A stretch of DNA of 50,509 nt from Caulobacter sp. (GTDB taxonomy: Bacteria; Pseudomonadota; Alphaproteobacteria; Caulobacterales; Caulobacteraceae), in the NCBI GenBank assembly GCA_028291055.1, contig JAQGIP010000026.1, forward strand, positions 1 through 50,509. Direction: 5' to 3'. Shown piece by piece: positions 9,398-17,919 of the stretch. How positions within the stretch are numbered: the first letter of the stretch is position 1; every line of letters starts with the position of its first letter. A program made the translations under genes and the position numbers. The notes under the pieces were generated by a model. That model was not told the origin of the DNA. It did no database searches and saw only the letters and a program-made list of their open reading frames with translations.

Positions 9398-10155
9398 GCG
9401 CCGCCTGGACCTTCAATGGCGTCAGCGCGCTGCAGGGCAAGACCCGCGTGCTGCACGATGTCTCGCTGGCCGTGCAGCCCGGCGAGGTGGTCGGCATCCT
9501 CGGCCCCAACGGCGCGGGCAAGACGACGCTGCTGCGCGCGGGCCTCGGCCTGACGCCCATAGAGAGCGGTGAGGTGCATCTGGGCGAGCGGCCCCTTCAC
9601 GGTTTGAGCCCCGGCGACCGGTCGCGGCTGGCCGGCTATCTGCCACAGGAGCGCCGCGTGGGCTGGAACCTGGCCGCGTGGCAGGTGGCCAGCCTCGGCG
9701 CGCCGCATCTGGCGGCGGGAGCGGCCGAAGCCGCCGCGCGCGAGGCCCTGGGCCGCGTGGGGCTGGCCAATCTGGCCGACCGGGGCGTGCTGGAGATGTC
9801 CGGCGGGGAACGGGCCCGCGCCCTGCTGGCCCGGCTGCTGGTCACCGGTGCGCCGCTGCTGGCCGCCGATGAGCCGGTGGCGGGTCTGGATCCGGATGCG
9901 CAGTTGCTGACCCTCGAACTCTTGAGGGCCGAGGCCGAAAAGGGCGTGGCCGTGGTGGTCACCCTGCACGACCTGACCCTGGCCGCGCGGACCTGTGACC
10001 GGCTGATCATCCTGCATGACGGCCATGTGGTCGGCGAGGGGCCGCCGCGTCAGGCCCTGTCGCCGGAGGTGCTGGCGGCGGTGTTCGGCCTGGACGGCGG
10101 ACTGCATGACACCATGGCCGGGCTGGTGCTGGCCGCGCGGCGGGTGAGTGTTTAG
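9394..10155 (+). CDS. ABC transporter ATP-binding protein (BtuD/FecE-like)
   Basis: 253 aa. Walker A GPNGAGKTT at 37-45; Q-loop LPQERRVGW; signature MSGGERARALLARLL; Walker B LLAADEPVAGLDPD; and the switch histidine in VVVTLHDLTLA. It powers the FecCD-type permease encoded just before it, importing a corrinoid or ferric chelate. A GNAT acetyltransferase follows after 3 bp. No TonB-dependent receptor lies in the window, so the outer-membrane partner must be elsewhere. Confidence 0.92.
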   Translation: MSAAWTFNGVSALQGKTRVLHDVSLAVQPGEVVGILGPNGAGKTTLLRAGLGLTPIESGEVHLGERPLHGLSPGDRSRLAGYLPQERRVGWNLAAWQVASLGAPHLAAGAAEAAAREALGRVGLANLADRGVLEMSGGERARALLARLLVTGAPLLAADEPVAGLDPDAQLLTLELLRAEAEKGVAVVVTLHDLTLAARTCDRLIILHDGHVVGEGPPRQALSPEVLAAVFGLDGGLHDTMAGLVLAARRVSV

Positions 10156-10158
10156 GCG

Positions 10159-10671
10159 ATGCTGCTCAAGATCTTGGAAGCGGGCGATCTGGCCCAGGTC
10201 GCCGATCTGATCAACGGCGCCTATCGCGGCGAAGGCGGGCGCACCGGCTGGACCCATGAGGGCCACCTGGTGGCGGGCAATCGGACTACGGCGGCGGAGC
10301 TGGCGGCCGACCTGGCGGCCAATCCGCAGGCCTTGATCCTCGGGGCGCGGCACGAGGCGGATGGGCCGGTGCTGGGCAGCGTCTGGCTCAATCCGGCCGG
10401 CGGCGACGCCTGGTATCTGGGGCTGTTGGCTGTGGGCATCGACGGCCAGGGGCGCGGGATCGGGCGTCAGCTACTGGCGGCGGCCGAGGCGCTGGTCGCC
10501 GCGCGCGGGGCGCGGCGGATGCGCCTGACCGTGATCCATCTGCGCGACGATCTGATCGGCTGGTACGAACGGCGCGGCTATGGGCGCACCGGGGCCAGCG
10601 AGCCGTTTCCGGCGGAATACACCACGCTGCAAGACGGGCTGCAACTGATGCATATGGACAAGGCGCTGTAG
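10159..10671 (+). CDS. GNAT-family N-acetyltransferase
   Basis: 170 aa, a single GNAT domain. Beta-4 and the acetyl-CoA loop are seen as YLGLLAVGIDGQGRGIGRQLL (Q/R-x-x-G-x-G/A type), followed by helix alpha-3 and MRLTVIHLRDDLIGWYERRGYGRTG, the usual beta-5/helix-4 region. Acetylates an amine of an unknown acceptor with acetyl-CoA. It starts 3 bp after the ATPase stop and is probably the last gene of the importer operon, but it need not be functionally linked. Confidence 0.85.
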   Translation: MLLKILEAGDLAQVADLINGAYRGEGGRTGWTHEGHLVAGNRTTAAELAADLAANPQALILGARHEADGPVLGSVWLNPAGGDAWYLGLLAVGIDGQGRGIGRQLLAAAEALVAARGARRMRLTVIHLRDDLIGWYERRGYGRTGASEPFPAEYTTLQDGLQLMHMDKAL

Positions 10672-10678
10672 GGCTAGA

Positions 10679-10926
10679 GGTTGTGGACAGTTGCGGCCCT
10701 CGCCACCCAATCCCCCACCGTCACCACCGGACTTGTTCCGGTGGCTCATGAACACCGTGTTTGATGGGGCGTAGCGCCAGCGGAGCCCTTGAGCCCACGT
10801 CGCCGGCGCCCCGCGGGAACGCCGCGCCGTGACGCTCCCACCTTCTCACCGGGCAATGGATCGCCGGAACAAGTCCGGCGATGACGGTAGGATGGGGTTG
10901 AGGTGAAAGCCTAACTGTCCACAGCC
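10679..10926. repeat. Composite palindromic intergenic element (about 248 bp)
   Basis: Fills the gap between the convergent GNAT and Slt genes. Outer arms TGTGGACAGTT (10682-10692) and AACTGTCCACA (10913-10923) are exact reverse complements. Inside are two hairpins, CCACCGGA-cttgt-TCCGGTGG (10724-10744) and ATCGCCGGA-acaag-TCCGGCGAT (10860-10882), whose loops are complementary; the right unit is an inverted, diverged copy of the left. No gene is seen. It may act as a bidirectional terminator or be a palindromic mobile relic. A different class from the TCCGCTCATCCC family. Confidence 0.8.
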
Positions 10927-10927
10927 C

Positions 10928-13105
10928 CTACGGCGTTCCCGAACCCGCCGGCTGCTGCGGCACGACCGCGTAACCGCCATAGCTGCCATAGCTCCCGCGT
11001 TTCAGATCGGTGGACAGGGTCAGCGGGGCCTCGCCGCCGTTGAGGCGGGCGCGGTAGACCATGGTGGTTTCCAGGGTCCGCATCACATAGTTGCGGGTTT
11101 CGGAGAAGGGGATGCACTCGATGTAGTCGAGCGGGTCGGTGCCGCCGCCGCGCGGGTCGCCGCAGATGGCGGCCCATTGGGTCGGCCGGCCGGGCCCGGC
11201 GTTGTAGGCGGCGGCCGCCATCAGGTAGGAGCCGCTGAAGGTGGAGACCATCTCCCCCAGGTTGGCCGCGCCCAGGCGCATGTTGTAGTCGGCCTGGAAG
11301 AGTTTGTCGGGATAGTAGGACTCGCCGATCTTGCGCGCCGTCGAGGCGGCGGTGGCGGGCATCAGCTGCATCATGCCGCGCGCCCCGGGACCCGAACGGG
11401 CGGTAGGGTCGAAGTTGCTTTCCTGGCGCGTGATCGAGAAGACGAAGGCCGTCTCCGCCCCGCCCGGCACATTGGGGGCGGGCAGCAGGGGATAGCCGCG
11501 TTCCGGCAGCATGAAGCCCCGTTGCGCGGCCGTGCGCACGGCGCGCATGGCCAGGTCCGGATCGCCGTAGCCGCGCGCCAGGTCGACCAGCAACGCCTCT
11601 TCCGCCGCCGTGGGCAGGGTGTCGTCGATGGCCAGGACGAAGATCTTGAGGGTGTCGCGCGCGCCGGCCTGGGCCAGCATGCGCGCGGCGCGGATGGGCT
11701 CGCGGGCCTCGAAACGGGTGCGGTCGGCGGCCGTGATCACCGGGTCGTGGCCCAGCGAGATGGTCTTGATGCCGACCTTCTCGGCGGCCAGCTGGCCGTA
11801 GAAGGTGGTGATGTAGCGCGCGCCCTCCGAATAGAAGGCCTGGGCCCCGATCGGGTCGCCGCCGGCCTCCGCCGCCCGGCCCTGCCAGTAGAGGGCGCGG
11901 CCCCGGGTGATGGGCGAGGCGCCGATAGCATTCAGGTTGGCGAAGTGGCGCGCGGCCCGTTCGGGATCCTTCAGCCGGGTGAGCGCGATCCAGCCGGCAT
12001 AGAATTCGGATTCCGCTCCGTCGGCGCCGCTGGTGATGTTGGCCCCGGCGGCGGCGGCATAGGCGCCGGCGTTGTCGCCCCGGCTGAGGGCATAGACGAC
12101 CAGCGGCTTGCGCTCGGCCCAGACGCGCGCGGCGGCCTCGTCGGTGGGCGGGGCGGCCTCGGTGGAGGCCAGGATCAGGGCCGAGTCCATCTGGCCGCGC
12201 TTGCGCAGCACCGCCATGCGCTCCAGCACCAGGCCGGGGTTGGTCAGCAGGGCCTGGGGCAGGGAGGCGACCAGGTTGTCGGCGTTGAGCGAGCCTTGCC
12301 GGACGCTCATGCGGGCGTTGGCCAGGGTCTGCTGGTCGCCCGACAGCAGGTTGATCACGTCGCGCGCGGCGGGGCCCTGCTGGCCATAGAGCAGGATGTC
12401 GGCGCGGCGGATGTGGTCGTCCTGGGTCAGCACGTCGGCGAAGCGGGCCAGGAAGCGGGCCTGGATGTCGGATTCGAACACCCGGTCGCGCCAGTAGTGA
12501 CGCACCAGGGCGGCGGCGCGCGCGCTCTGGCCGGTGGCGCGCAGCGCGGCGCCCAGCGCCATGGCGCCTTCCGCGGTCTCGGGGTCGGAGGTGTCGAACC
12601 AGGCGACGATCTGCTGGGGCGTCAGGCCGGAGGTTTCGATCAGCCGTTCGGCGGCGGCCTGGCGCCTCGATGCGCGGGGCCAGCCCATCAGGTCGCGCCG
12701 CGCGGCGTCGGCCTCGGCGAAGGTGATGGCGGTGGGGGCCGAATCGACCAGCGCCCAGGTGGCGATCTTGCGCGCCAGCGGGTCGCTCATGGAATCACGC
12801 GCCGCGCGGATACGGCCGGCGTCGCCGGCCTTGGCGGCGGTCAGCACCGCGTTGATCAGGCCGGCGTCGCTCTCGCCCGCCATGCCGCTGTAGCCCATGC
12901 CGGGCGTGGTGATCATCGGCGGCGGCGGCGGCGGCGGGGTGGGCGAGGCGCCCGGCAGTTGCGTGTAGGGCACCGGCGTGGAGGGACCGGACCCGCTCGT
13001 GGTCTGGGCATCGGCCATCCCGGCGATCAGGGCCGCCAGGCTCGACGTCACGAAAATTCCACGCAGCAGCTTCGTCAAACCGGCCCTCCGAGCCCCAAGA
13101 TACAT
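10928..13105 (-). CDS. Soluble-type lytic murein transglycosylase (Slt70-like)
   Basis: 725 aa from ATG 13105 (GTG 13114 is an in-frame alternative). Signal peptide: basic ARRAGLTKLLRG, hydrophobic IFVTSSLAALIAG, cleavage near MADA. A Pro-rich linker (PTPPPPPPP) precedes a long Ala-rich helical superhelix, as in Slt70. The C-terminal SLT domain has FSITRQESNFDPTARS with catalytic Glu562, then GARGMMQLMPATA and AAAAYNAGPGRPTQW. It cleaves peptidoglycan between MurNAc and GlcNAc in the periplasm, forming 1,6-anhydro products. Divergent from dapA with about 115 bp between starts. Confidence 0.92.
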   Translation of the reverse strand: MYLGARRAGLTKLLRGIFVTSSLAALIAGMADAQTTSGSGPSTPVPYTQLPGASPTPPPPPPPMITTPGMGYSGMAGESDAGLINAVLTAAKAGDAGRIRAARDSMSDPLARKIATWALVDSAPTAITFAEADAARRDLMGWPRASRRQAAAERLIETSGLTPQQIVAWFDTSDPETAEGAMALGAALRATGQSARAAALVRHYWRDRVFESDIQARFLARFADVLTQDDHIRRADILLYGQQGPAARDVINLLSGDQQTLANARMSVRQGSLNADNLVASLPQALLTNPGLVLERMAVLRKRGQMDSALILASTEAAPPTDEAAARVWAERKPLVVYALSRGDNAGAYAAAAGANITSGADGAESEFYAGWIALTRLKDPERAARHFANLNAIGASPITRGRALYWQGRAAEAGGDPIGAQAFYSEGARYITTFYGQLAAEKVGIKTISLGHDPVITAADRTRFEAREPIRAARMLAQAGARDTLKIFVLAIDDTLPTAAEEALLVDLARGYGDPDLAMRAVRTAAQRGFMLPERGYPLLPAPNVPGGAETAFVFSITRQESNFDPTARSGPGARGMMQLMPATAASTARKIGESYYPDKLFQADYNMRLGAANLGEMVSTFSGSYLMAAAAYNAGPGRPTQWAAICGDPRGGGTDPLDYIECIPFSETRNYVMRTLETTMVYRARLNGGEAPLTLSTDLKRGSYGSYGGYAVVPQQPAGSGTP

Positions 13106-13221
13106 AATCCGCACGGATACTACCGCACCGTCTGTTGCAGCCTACCCGCGCCCCGACATAATGTCCGCGCCCACACCCCCGCCGCAACACCGCGCGGCCT
13201 AGTCACGGCAATTTGCAAGTC

Positions 13222-14109
13222 ATGTTCCAATCCCCCTTCACGGGCGCGATCACGGCCCTGGTCACACCCTTCCGCGATGGGGTGCTGGACGAGAATGCCT
13301 TCCGCGTCCTGCTGGAGCGCCAGATCGACGCCGGCATCCACGGCGTCGTGCCGGTGGGGACCACGGGCGAGACCTCGACACTCAGCCATGACGAGCACAA
13401 GAGAGTCGTCGAACTCTGCGTCGAAATCGCGGCGGGCCGTATCCGGGTGATCGCCGGCGCCGGGTCGAACGCCACGGCCGAGGCGGTGGAACTGGCGGCG
13501 CATGCCAAGGCGGTCGGCGCTGACGGGGCCCTGTGCGTGACGCCCTACTACAACCGGCCGAGCCAGGAGGGGCTGTATCAGCACTACAAGGCGATCAACG
13601 ACGCCGTTCAGCTCCCGATCCTGGTCTACAACGTGCCCTCGCGCACCAGCATCGACATCACCAACGACACCCTGGAACGCCTGGCCAAGCTGCCCAACAT
13701 CGTCGGCATCAAGGACGCCACCGGCGACATGGCCCGCGCCAGCATGCAGCGGCTGCAGTGCGGGCCGGAGTGGATCATGCTGTCGGGCGATGACCCGACC
13801 GCGCTGGGCTACATGGCCCACGGCGGCCACGGCTGCATCTCGGTGACGGCCAATGTGGCGCCCGAACAGTGCGCCCACTTCTTCAACGCCTGCCTGGCCA
13901 AGGACTGGGATACCGCGCTCTACCTCCAAGACCGGCTGATCAGGCTGCACAAGGCGATGTTCCTGGACACCTCGCCCGGCCCGGCCAAGTTCGCCCTGTC
14001 GCACCTGGGGCTATGCACCGACGAAGTGCGCTTGCCGATCGTGGCCTGTGGTGATGCCGTCAAGCCGCAGATCCTTAGCGCCATGCGCGATGCGGGGCTG
14101 ATCAACTAG
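13222..14109 (+). CDS. dapA: 4-hydroxy-tetrahydrodipicolinate synthase
   Basis: 295 aa from ATG 13222 (TTG 13213 is an unlikely alternative). A TIM-barrel aldolase: [10 protein letters not shown] at the N-terminus, [16 protein letters not shown] (pyruvate/threonine site), LVYNVPSRT with Tyr136 and GIKDATGD with Schiff-base Lys164, equivalent to E. coli Tyr133 and Lys161. It condenses pyruvate with aspartate semialdehyde in lysine/DAP synthesis, linking to the neighbouring peptidoglycan enzyme only by theme. Followed by repeat copy 2 and then smpB. Confidence 0.96.
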   Translation: MFQSPFTGAITALVTPFRDGVLDENAFRVLLERQIDAGIHGVVPVGTTGETSTLSHDEHKRVVELCVEIAAGRIRVIAGAGSNATAEAVELAAHAKAVGADGALCVTPYYNRPSQEGLYQHYKAINDAVQLPILVYNVPSRTSIDITNDTLERLAKLPNIVGIKDATGDMARASMQRLQCGPEWIMLSGDDPTALGYMAHGGHGCISVTANVAPEQCAHFFNACLAKDWDTALYLQDRLIRLHKAMFLDTSPGPAKFALSHLGLCTDEVRLPIVACGDAVKPQILSAMRDAGLIN

Positions 14110-14122
14110 CGGCTCAAAAAAG

Positions 14123-14266
14123 TCCGCTCGTCCCGACGAAAGTCGGGATCCATGGGGCGTATGGGGTGAATTGCGGGTTGTTGTGAGGCGCGCCGGCGTT
14201 ACATCAGGCGGCGAACTAGCCTTTCGGGCTCAGTATGGATCCCGGCTTTCGCCGGGATGAGCGGAG
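14123..14266. repeat. Paired inverted hairpin element, copy 2 (144 bp)
   Basis: Left end 14123-14158 and right end 14234-14266. The right hairpin is CCCGGC-TTTC-GCCGGG, where both partners of one base pair differ from the family form CCCGAC/GTCGGG. This is a compensatory change that supports selection on, or copying of, the stem. The right end stops 14 bp before the smpB start, so it may lie in the smpB leader. Confidence 0.9.
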
Positions 14267-14280
14267 TATTGGATTAGACT

Positions 14281-14733
14281 TTGGCCAAGCCCATTGCCGA
14301 AAACCGCCGCGCGCGGTTCGACTATTTCATCGACGACGTGGTCGAGGCCGGCATCATGCTGACCGGCACGGAGGTGAAGTCGCTGCGCGTGGGCCGCGCC
14401 AACATCGCCGAGAGCTATGCGGCGGTGGAGGGGCGCGACATCGTGCTGATCAATGCCGACATCCCGCCCTACAACCACGCCAACCGCTTCAACCATGAGC
14501 CGCGCAGGCCCCGGAAGCTGCTGCTTCACCGCAAGCAGATCGACCGCATGATCGGGGCGGTGCAGCGCGAGGGGCGCACCATCATTCCCCTGAAGCTCTA
14601 TTGGAACGACAAGGGGCTCGCCAAGCTGGAGATCGGTCTGGCCAAGGGCAAGAAGCTGCACGACAAACGCGAGACGGAAGCCAACCGCGACTGGCAGCGC
14701 GACAAGGCGCGGCTGATGCGGGACAAGGGGTGA
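14281..14733 (+). CDS. smpB: SsrA-binding protein SmpB (tmRNA partner)
   Basis: 150 aa from TTG 14281 ([18 protein letters not shown] at the N-terminus). Diagnostic segments: [32 protein letters not shown], and the basic tail [14 protein letters not shown]...QRDKARLM. It binds tmRNA and delivers it to stalled ribosomes for trans-translation. Full length for the family. The ssrA gene itself is not in the window. Its stop overlaps the ATG of the next small gene as TGATG. Confidence 0.96.
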   Translation: MAKPIAENRRARFDYFIDDVVEAGIMLTGTEVKSLRVGRANIAESYAAVEGRDIVLINADIPPYNHANRFNHEPRRPRKLLLHRKQIDRMIGAVQREGRTIIPLKLYWNDKGLAKLEIGLAKGKKLHDKRETEANRDWQRDKARLMRDKG

Positions 14734-15128
14734 TGGCGTTGAAGGTTCAAGCAATAGCAGCCTCGGCCCTCGCCCTTTGCCTGACGGCCGGATCGGCGGG
14801 CGCCGCCGAGGCCGCCCAAGTCTACTTCGCCAACATCATGGATGCGCCGGTCGAGGTCAGCATCGACGACCAGCCGGCGGGCTCGCTGGCGGCCAAGTCG
14901 GCGAACGGACTGCAGATGAAGCCGGGCGAGCATGTGATCCTGGTGACGATGGCCGACGGCTCCAGCATCTCCAAGCCCTGGGTGTTCGAGGCCTCGGCCC
15001 TGGCCAAGACGCGCAAGGACAGCTGGTGGTGCCTGGCCGTGGCCCCGCGCAAGGCCGGCTCCGACAGCGGCTATCTGGTCCAGCTGCCGGCCGAACAGTG
15101 CAAGGCCTTCATCGAAGCGAGCGGCTAG
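14733..15128 (+). CDS. Small secreted protein of unknown function
   Basis: 131 aa. ATG 14733 overlaps the smpB stop by one base, so it is probably translationally coupled. Signal peptide of about 26 residues (KVQAIAASALALCLTAGSAGA, cleavage near AGA/AEA). The mature protein is a compact beta-rich chain (VYFANIMDAPVEVSIDDQPAGSL, HVILVTMADGSS) with two cysteines (in SWWCLAV and AEQCKAF) that could form a disulfide in the periplasm. I do not recognise the family; short beta-strand repeats resemble DUF4397-like folds only loosely. Confidence 0.7.
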   Translation: MALKVQAIAASALALCLTAGSAGAAEAAQVYFANIMDAPVEVSIDDQPAGSLAAKSANGLQMKPGEHVILVTMADGSSISKPWVFEASALAKTRKDSWWCLAVAPRKAGSDSGYLVQLPAEQCKAFIEASG

Positions 15129-15200
15129 AGGCCACCATCACATATATCTTATACGTGTTAGACAGGGCGCAGAGTCGATCAACGGCCGCCCGGAACACGC

Positions 15201-16823
15201 ATGATCCATCGAAGCCGAGACGCGTTTTCCGCCGCCCTGACCGGGCCGGGCGGGGCGTGCGAGCTGGTCGATGGGCGCTTCCGGCATGGACCGCGCACCC
15301 TGGCCGACGTGCTGCGCCGCGTGGGCGGGTACGGCGAGGCGGTGATGACCGTGGTCGAGGGACGGCGCTACAGCTTCCGTGAAGCCTTGGGCCGGGCCGC
15401 CGGGGTGGCGGGCCGGCTGAAGCGCGAGGCCGGGGTGGCCAAGGGCGATCGCGTCGCCCTGGTGATGGGCAACGGCTTTGGCTGGATGACGGGCTTCCTC
15501 GGCGTCGCCTCGCTGGGCGCCGTGCCGGTGCTGGTCAACAGCCGGGGCGCGCCGGATGAATTGCGCCATGCGGTGGAGTCGGTGGGCTGCGTGGCCGTGC
15601 TCGCCGACGCCGAGCGGGCGGCATTGCTGGCCCAGGCGTGGCCGGCGCCGGACATTCCGGTGCTGGTCCTGGACGAGGCCGGCGGGGCTAGCGAGGGACC
15701 GCTGGAGATCGTGGAGACCGATCCGGCCGATCCAGGCGCGGTGCTGTTCACCTCCGGCACCACGGGGCGGCCCAAGGGGGCGCTGCTAAGCCAGGGCGCT
15801 CTGGCCCACGGCATCGGCATGGGCGAGCTGCTGGGGGCCATGAATGACGCCTGCCGCGCGGCGGAGTCGGGGGCGGCCCAAGGGGACAAGTCGATTAACT
15901 CCCCCACCATCATCGGCGGACCGCTCTTCCACCTGGGCGGGGTGAACCCCTTCCTGCGCTGCCTGTGGAGCGGGGTTCCGACCCTGCTGAACGGCCGCTG
16001 GAACGCCGAGGTGATCATCGACATGATCGCCCGCGACGGCGTCAGCCGCATCGCCATGGTCCCGACCATGTACTGGGACCTGCTGCGCTCGGACCGGGCG
16101 GGGCAGGGGGCGTTGGATGGGGTGAAGGTCATCTCCAGCGGCGCGGCGCCCATCCTGCCCGACCTGGTGGCGGCGCTGGTGGAGGCGATCCCGGGCGTGC
16201 TGCTGTCCAACACCTATGGCTCCACTGAGACCAGCGGCTATGTGGCCTCGATCATGGGGTCTGAGTTCCTGGCCCATCAGGACGCCTGCGGCCACATCCT
16301 GCCGACGACCCAGGTGCGGCTACTGACGGACGATGGGGCGGACGCAGTCACGGGCGAGCCGGGCGAGATCTGCGTGCGCGGGCCCTGCGTGATGGACGGC
16401 TACATCAGCGACGATGAGAGCGAAGCCTTCCATGAGGGCTGGTTCCGCACCGGCGACGTGGGCGTCATGGATGACGGCGGTCGCCTGCGCATCGTCGATC
16501 GCAAGAAGAACATGATCATCTCCGGCGGCGAGAACATCTACTGCGCCGAGGTCGAGCGGGTGCTCTCCGAACATCCGGACGTGCGCGAGGTGCTGGCCTT
16601 CGGGTTGCCGGATGCGCGCCTGGGCGAGCGGCTGGCGGTGGCGGTGCTGCCCAAGCCGGGCTCGGCGCTCGGCGAGGATGATGTGAAGGCCCAGGCCCGG
16701 GCGCGACTGGCCATCTACAAGGTCCCGCGCGACGTCATCCTGGCCACGGAAACGCTGCCGAGAACGGCCAGCGGCAAGATCGACCGGGGCGCCGTGATCG
16801 CCTGGGCGAAAGGGAAACTCTGA
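15201..16823 (+). CDS. Acyl-CoA synthetase (AMP-dependent ligase)
   Basis: 540 aa. ANL-superfamily motifs in order: P-loop LFTSGTTGRPKGALLS near 183-198, NTYGSTETSGY, GWFRTGDVGVMDDGG, hinge DRKKNMIISGGENIY, and catalytic Lys526 in PRTASGKIDR. It activates a carboxylic acid to acyl-AMP and then the CoA thioester; fatty-acid or aromatic/steroid-side-chain acids are possible substrates. It is followed after a single base by the amidohydrolase-fold gene, a tight two-gene unit, and faces a Rieske oxygenase, suggesting a small catabolic island. The substrate is not predictable. Confidence 0.88.
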   Translation: MIHRSRDAFSAALTGPGGACELVDGRFRHGPRTLADVLRRVGGYGEAVMTVVEGRRYSFREALGRAAGVAGRLKREAGVAKGDRVALVMGNGFGWMTGFLGVASLGAVPVLVNSRGAPDELRHAVESVGCVAVLADAERAALLAQAWPAPDIPVLVLDEAGGASEGPLEIVETDPADPGAVLFTSGTTGRPKGALLSQGALAHGIGMGELLGAMNDACRAAESGAAQGDKSINSPTIIGGPLFHLGGVNPFLRCLWSGVPTLLNGRWNAEVIIDMIARDGVSRIAMVPTMYWDLLRSDRAGQGALDGVKVISSGAAPILPDLVAALVEAIPGVLLSNTYGSTETSGYVASIMGSEFLAHQDACGHILPTTQVRLLTDDGADAVTGEPGEICVRGPCVMDGYISDDESEAFHEGWFRTGDVGVMDDGGRLRIVDRKKNMIISGGENIYCAEVERVLSEHPDVREVLAFGLPDARLGERLAVAVLPKPGSALGEDDVKAQARARLAIYKVPRDVILATETLPRTASGKIDRGAVIAWAKGKL

Positions 16824-16824
16824 G

Positions 16825-17700
16825 ATGGCTATGCCAAAGGACGTCCGGGCCATCGACCTGCAGATGAATGTGCCGACCAGCGAGCACAATTCGGAGGGCT
16901 ATTCGGTGTTCGCCCCGCTGCTGCGCGACCGCGAGAGCCGCGAGCAATACACCATGCCGGCCCAGCACCTGTTCAAGCAGGTGCCGAACCTGGGCGCCGA
17001 CAAGGGCGACTACGTCCAGGCCATGGTTCGCGAGATGGACCGCTTCAACATCCAGTGCGGGCTGATCGGGGTGTCCGACCGCTTCGAGCATTTCGACCTG
17101 GTGAAGGGCGCCTATGCCGAGCGCTTCATCCTGGCCACCCAGGTCGATCCCAACGGCGGCATGGACGAGCTGAGGCGCATCCGCCGCTTCGTGGCCGAGC
17201 ACGGCATCAAGGCGGTGACCTACTTCCCGGCCGGCTCCTATCCTCAGGTCCCGATCAACGGCAAGGAGATGTACCCGGTCTACGCCCTGTGCTGCGAACT
17301 GGACCTGCCCATCCTGATCAACTGCGGGGTGCCGGGGCCGCGCCTACCGATGGCCACCCAGAAGGTGGAGCTGATCGACGAGGTCTGCTGGTTTTTCCCG
17401 GAGCTCAAATTCATCATGCGCCACGGGGCCGAGCCCTGGGTCGATCTGGCCGTGAAGCTGATGCTGAAATACCCCAACCTCTACTACTGCACGAGCGCGT
17501 TTGCTCCGAAATACTACCCCAAGGCCATCATCGACTTCGCCAATTCCCGCGGCGCGGACAAGATCATGTACGCCGGCTACTTCCCGGCCGGGCTGTCGCT
17601 GGAACGCATCTTCGGCGAGCTGGAGAACGTTCCCTTCAACGACGACGTCTGGCCGAAATTCCTGCGCGGCAACGCGGCGGGGGTGTTGGGGATGAAATAA
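16825..17700 (+). CDS. Amidohydrolase-2-like protein lacking the usual metal ligands
   Basis: 291 aa, TIM-barrel of the amidohydrolase-2 type (PF04909-like): GLIGVSDRFEHFDLV, GIKAVTYFPAG, PVYALCCELDLPILI, FIMRHGAEPWVD and a C-terminal FLRGNAAGVLGM (the usual ..xxNAxrll.. end). The expected ligands are absent: the D-x-H-x-H motif is D11-L-Q13-M-N15, the barrel His of LIHxG is Asn166 (LINCGVPGP), and the Asp of FGSDxP is replaced in YAGYFP (Tyr252). His200 remains. It may be a non-metal decarboxylase/lyase variant or a non-catalytic partner. It starts one base after the ligase stop. Confidence 0.75.
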   Translation: MAMPKDVRAIDLQMNVPTSEHNSEGYSVFAPLLRDRESREQYTMPAQHLFKQVPNLGADKGDYVQAMVREMDRFNIQCGLIGVSDRFEHFDLVKGAYAERFILATQVDPNGGMDELRRIRRFVAEHGIKAVTYFPAGSYPQVPINGKEMYPVYALCCELDLPILINCGVPGPRLPMATQKVELIDEVCWFFPELKFIMRHGAEPWVDLAVKLMLKYPNLYYCTSAFAPKYYPKAIIDFANSRGADKIMYAGYFPAGLSLERIFGELENVPFNDDVWPKFLRGNAAGVLGMK

Positions 17701-17919
17701 CCGGCCTCCCCCCAGACGCGCTCGCGCGCGTCGTTGGGAGGAGGTGTCGCCCGCGAGGGCGACGGAGGGGGGCTTTCAGCCGCTGAGTCCACTCTCGCCG
17801 AGCATGCGCCGGCATCAAACGCCGGACGAAGACACGCCGGCGCGCGGCACGCCCCCCTCCGTCCGCTGCGCGGACACCTCCCCCCAACGGCGCTGGCCGC
17901 GCCTGTGGGGAGGGGTAGG
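17701..17919. repeat. Paired inverted GC-rich repeat (CTCCCC/GGGGAG class)
   Basis: Between the convergent amidohydrolase and Rieske genes. The left arm (17705-17774) reads CTCCCCCC-stem-GGGAGGAGGTG-stem-GGAGGGGGG; the right arm (17858-17927, running a few bases into the Rieske gene) is its inverted counterpart, GCCCCCCTCC-stem-CACCTCCCCCC-stem-GGGGAGGGG. Inner small stems are GTCGCCC/GGGCGAC and GTCCGC/GCGGAC. No gene is seen. Same architecture as 36791-36972 and 50227-50290. Confidence 0.75.

Noticed and set aside
11177..13450. Plus-strand frame of 757 codons over the Slt gene
   Set aside because: No recognisable motif, Gly/Arg/His-rich, and opposite to a protein with a catalytic SLT domain and signal peptide.
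14110..15200. tmRNA (ssrA) gene near smpB
   Set aside because: No tRNA-Ala-like ends or tag-reading frame; the gap is explained by repeat copy 2.
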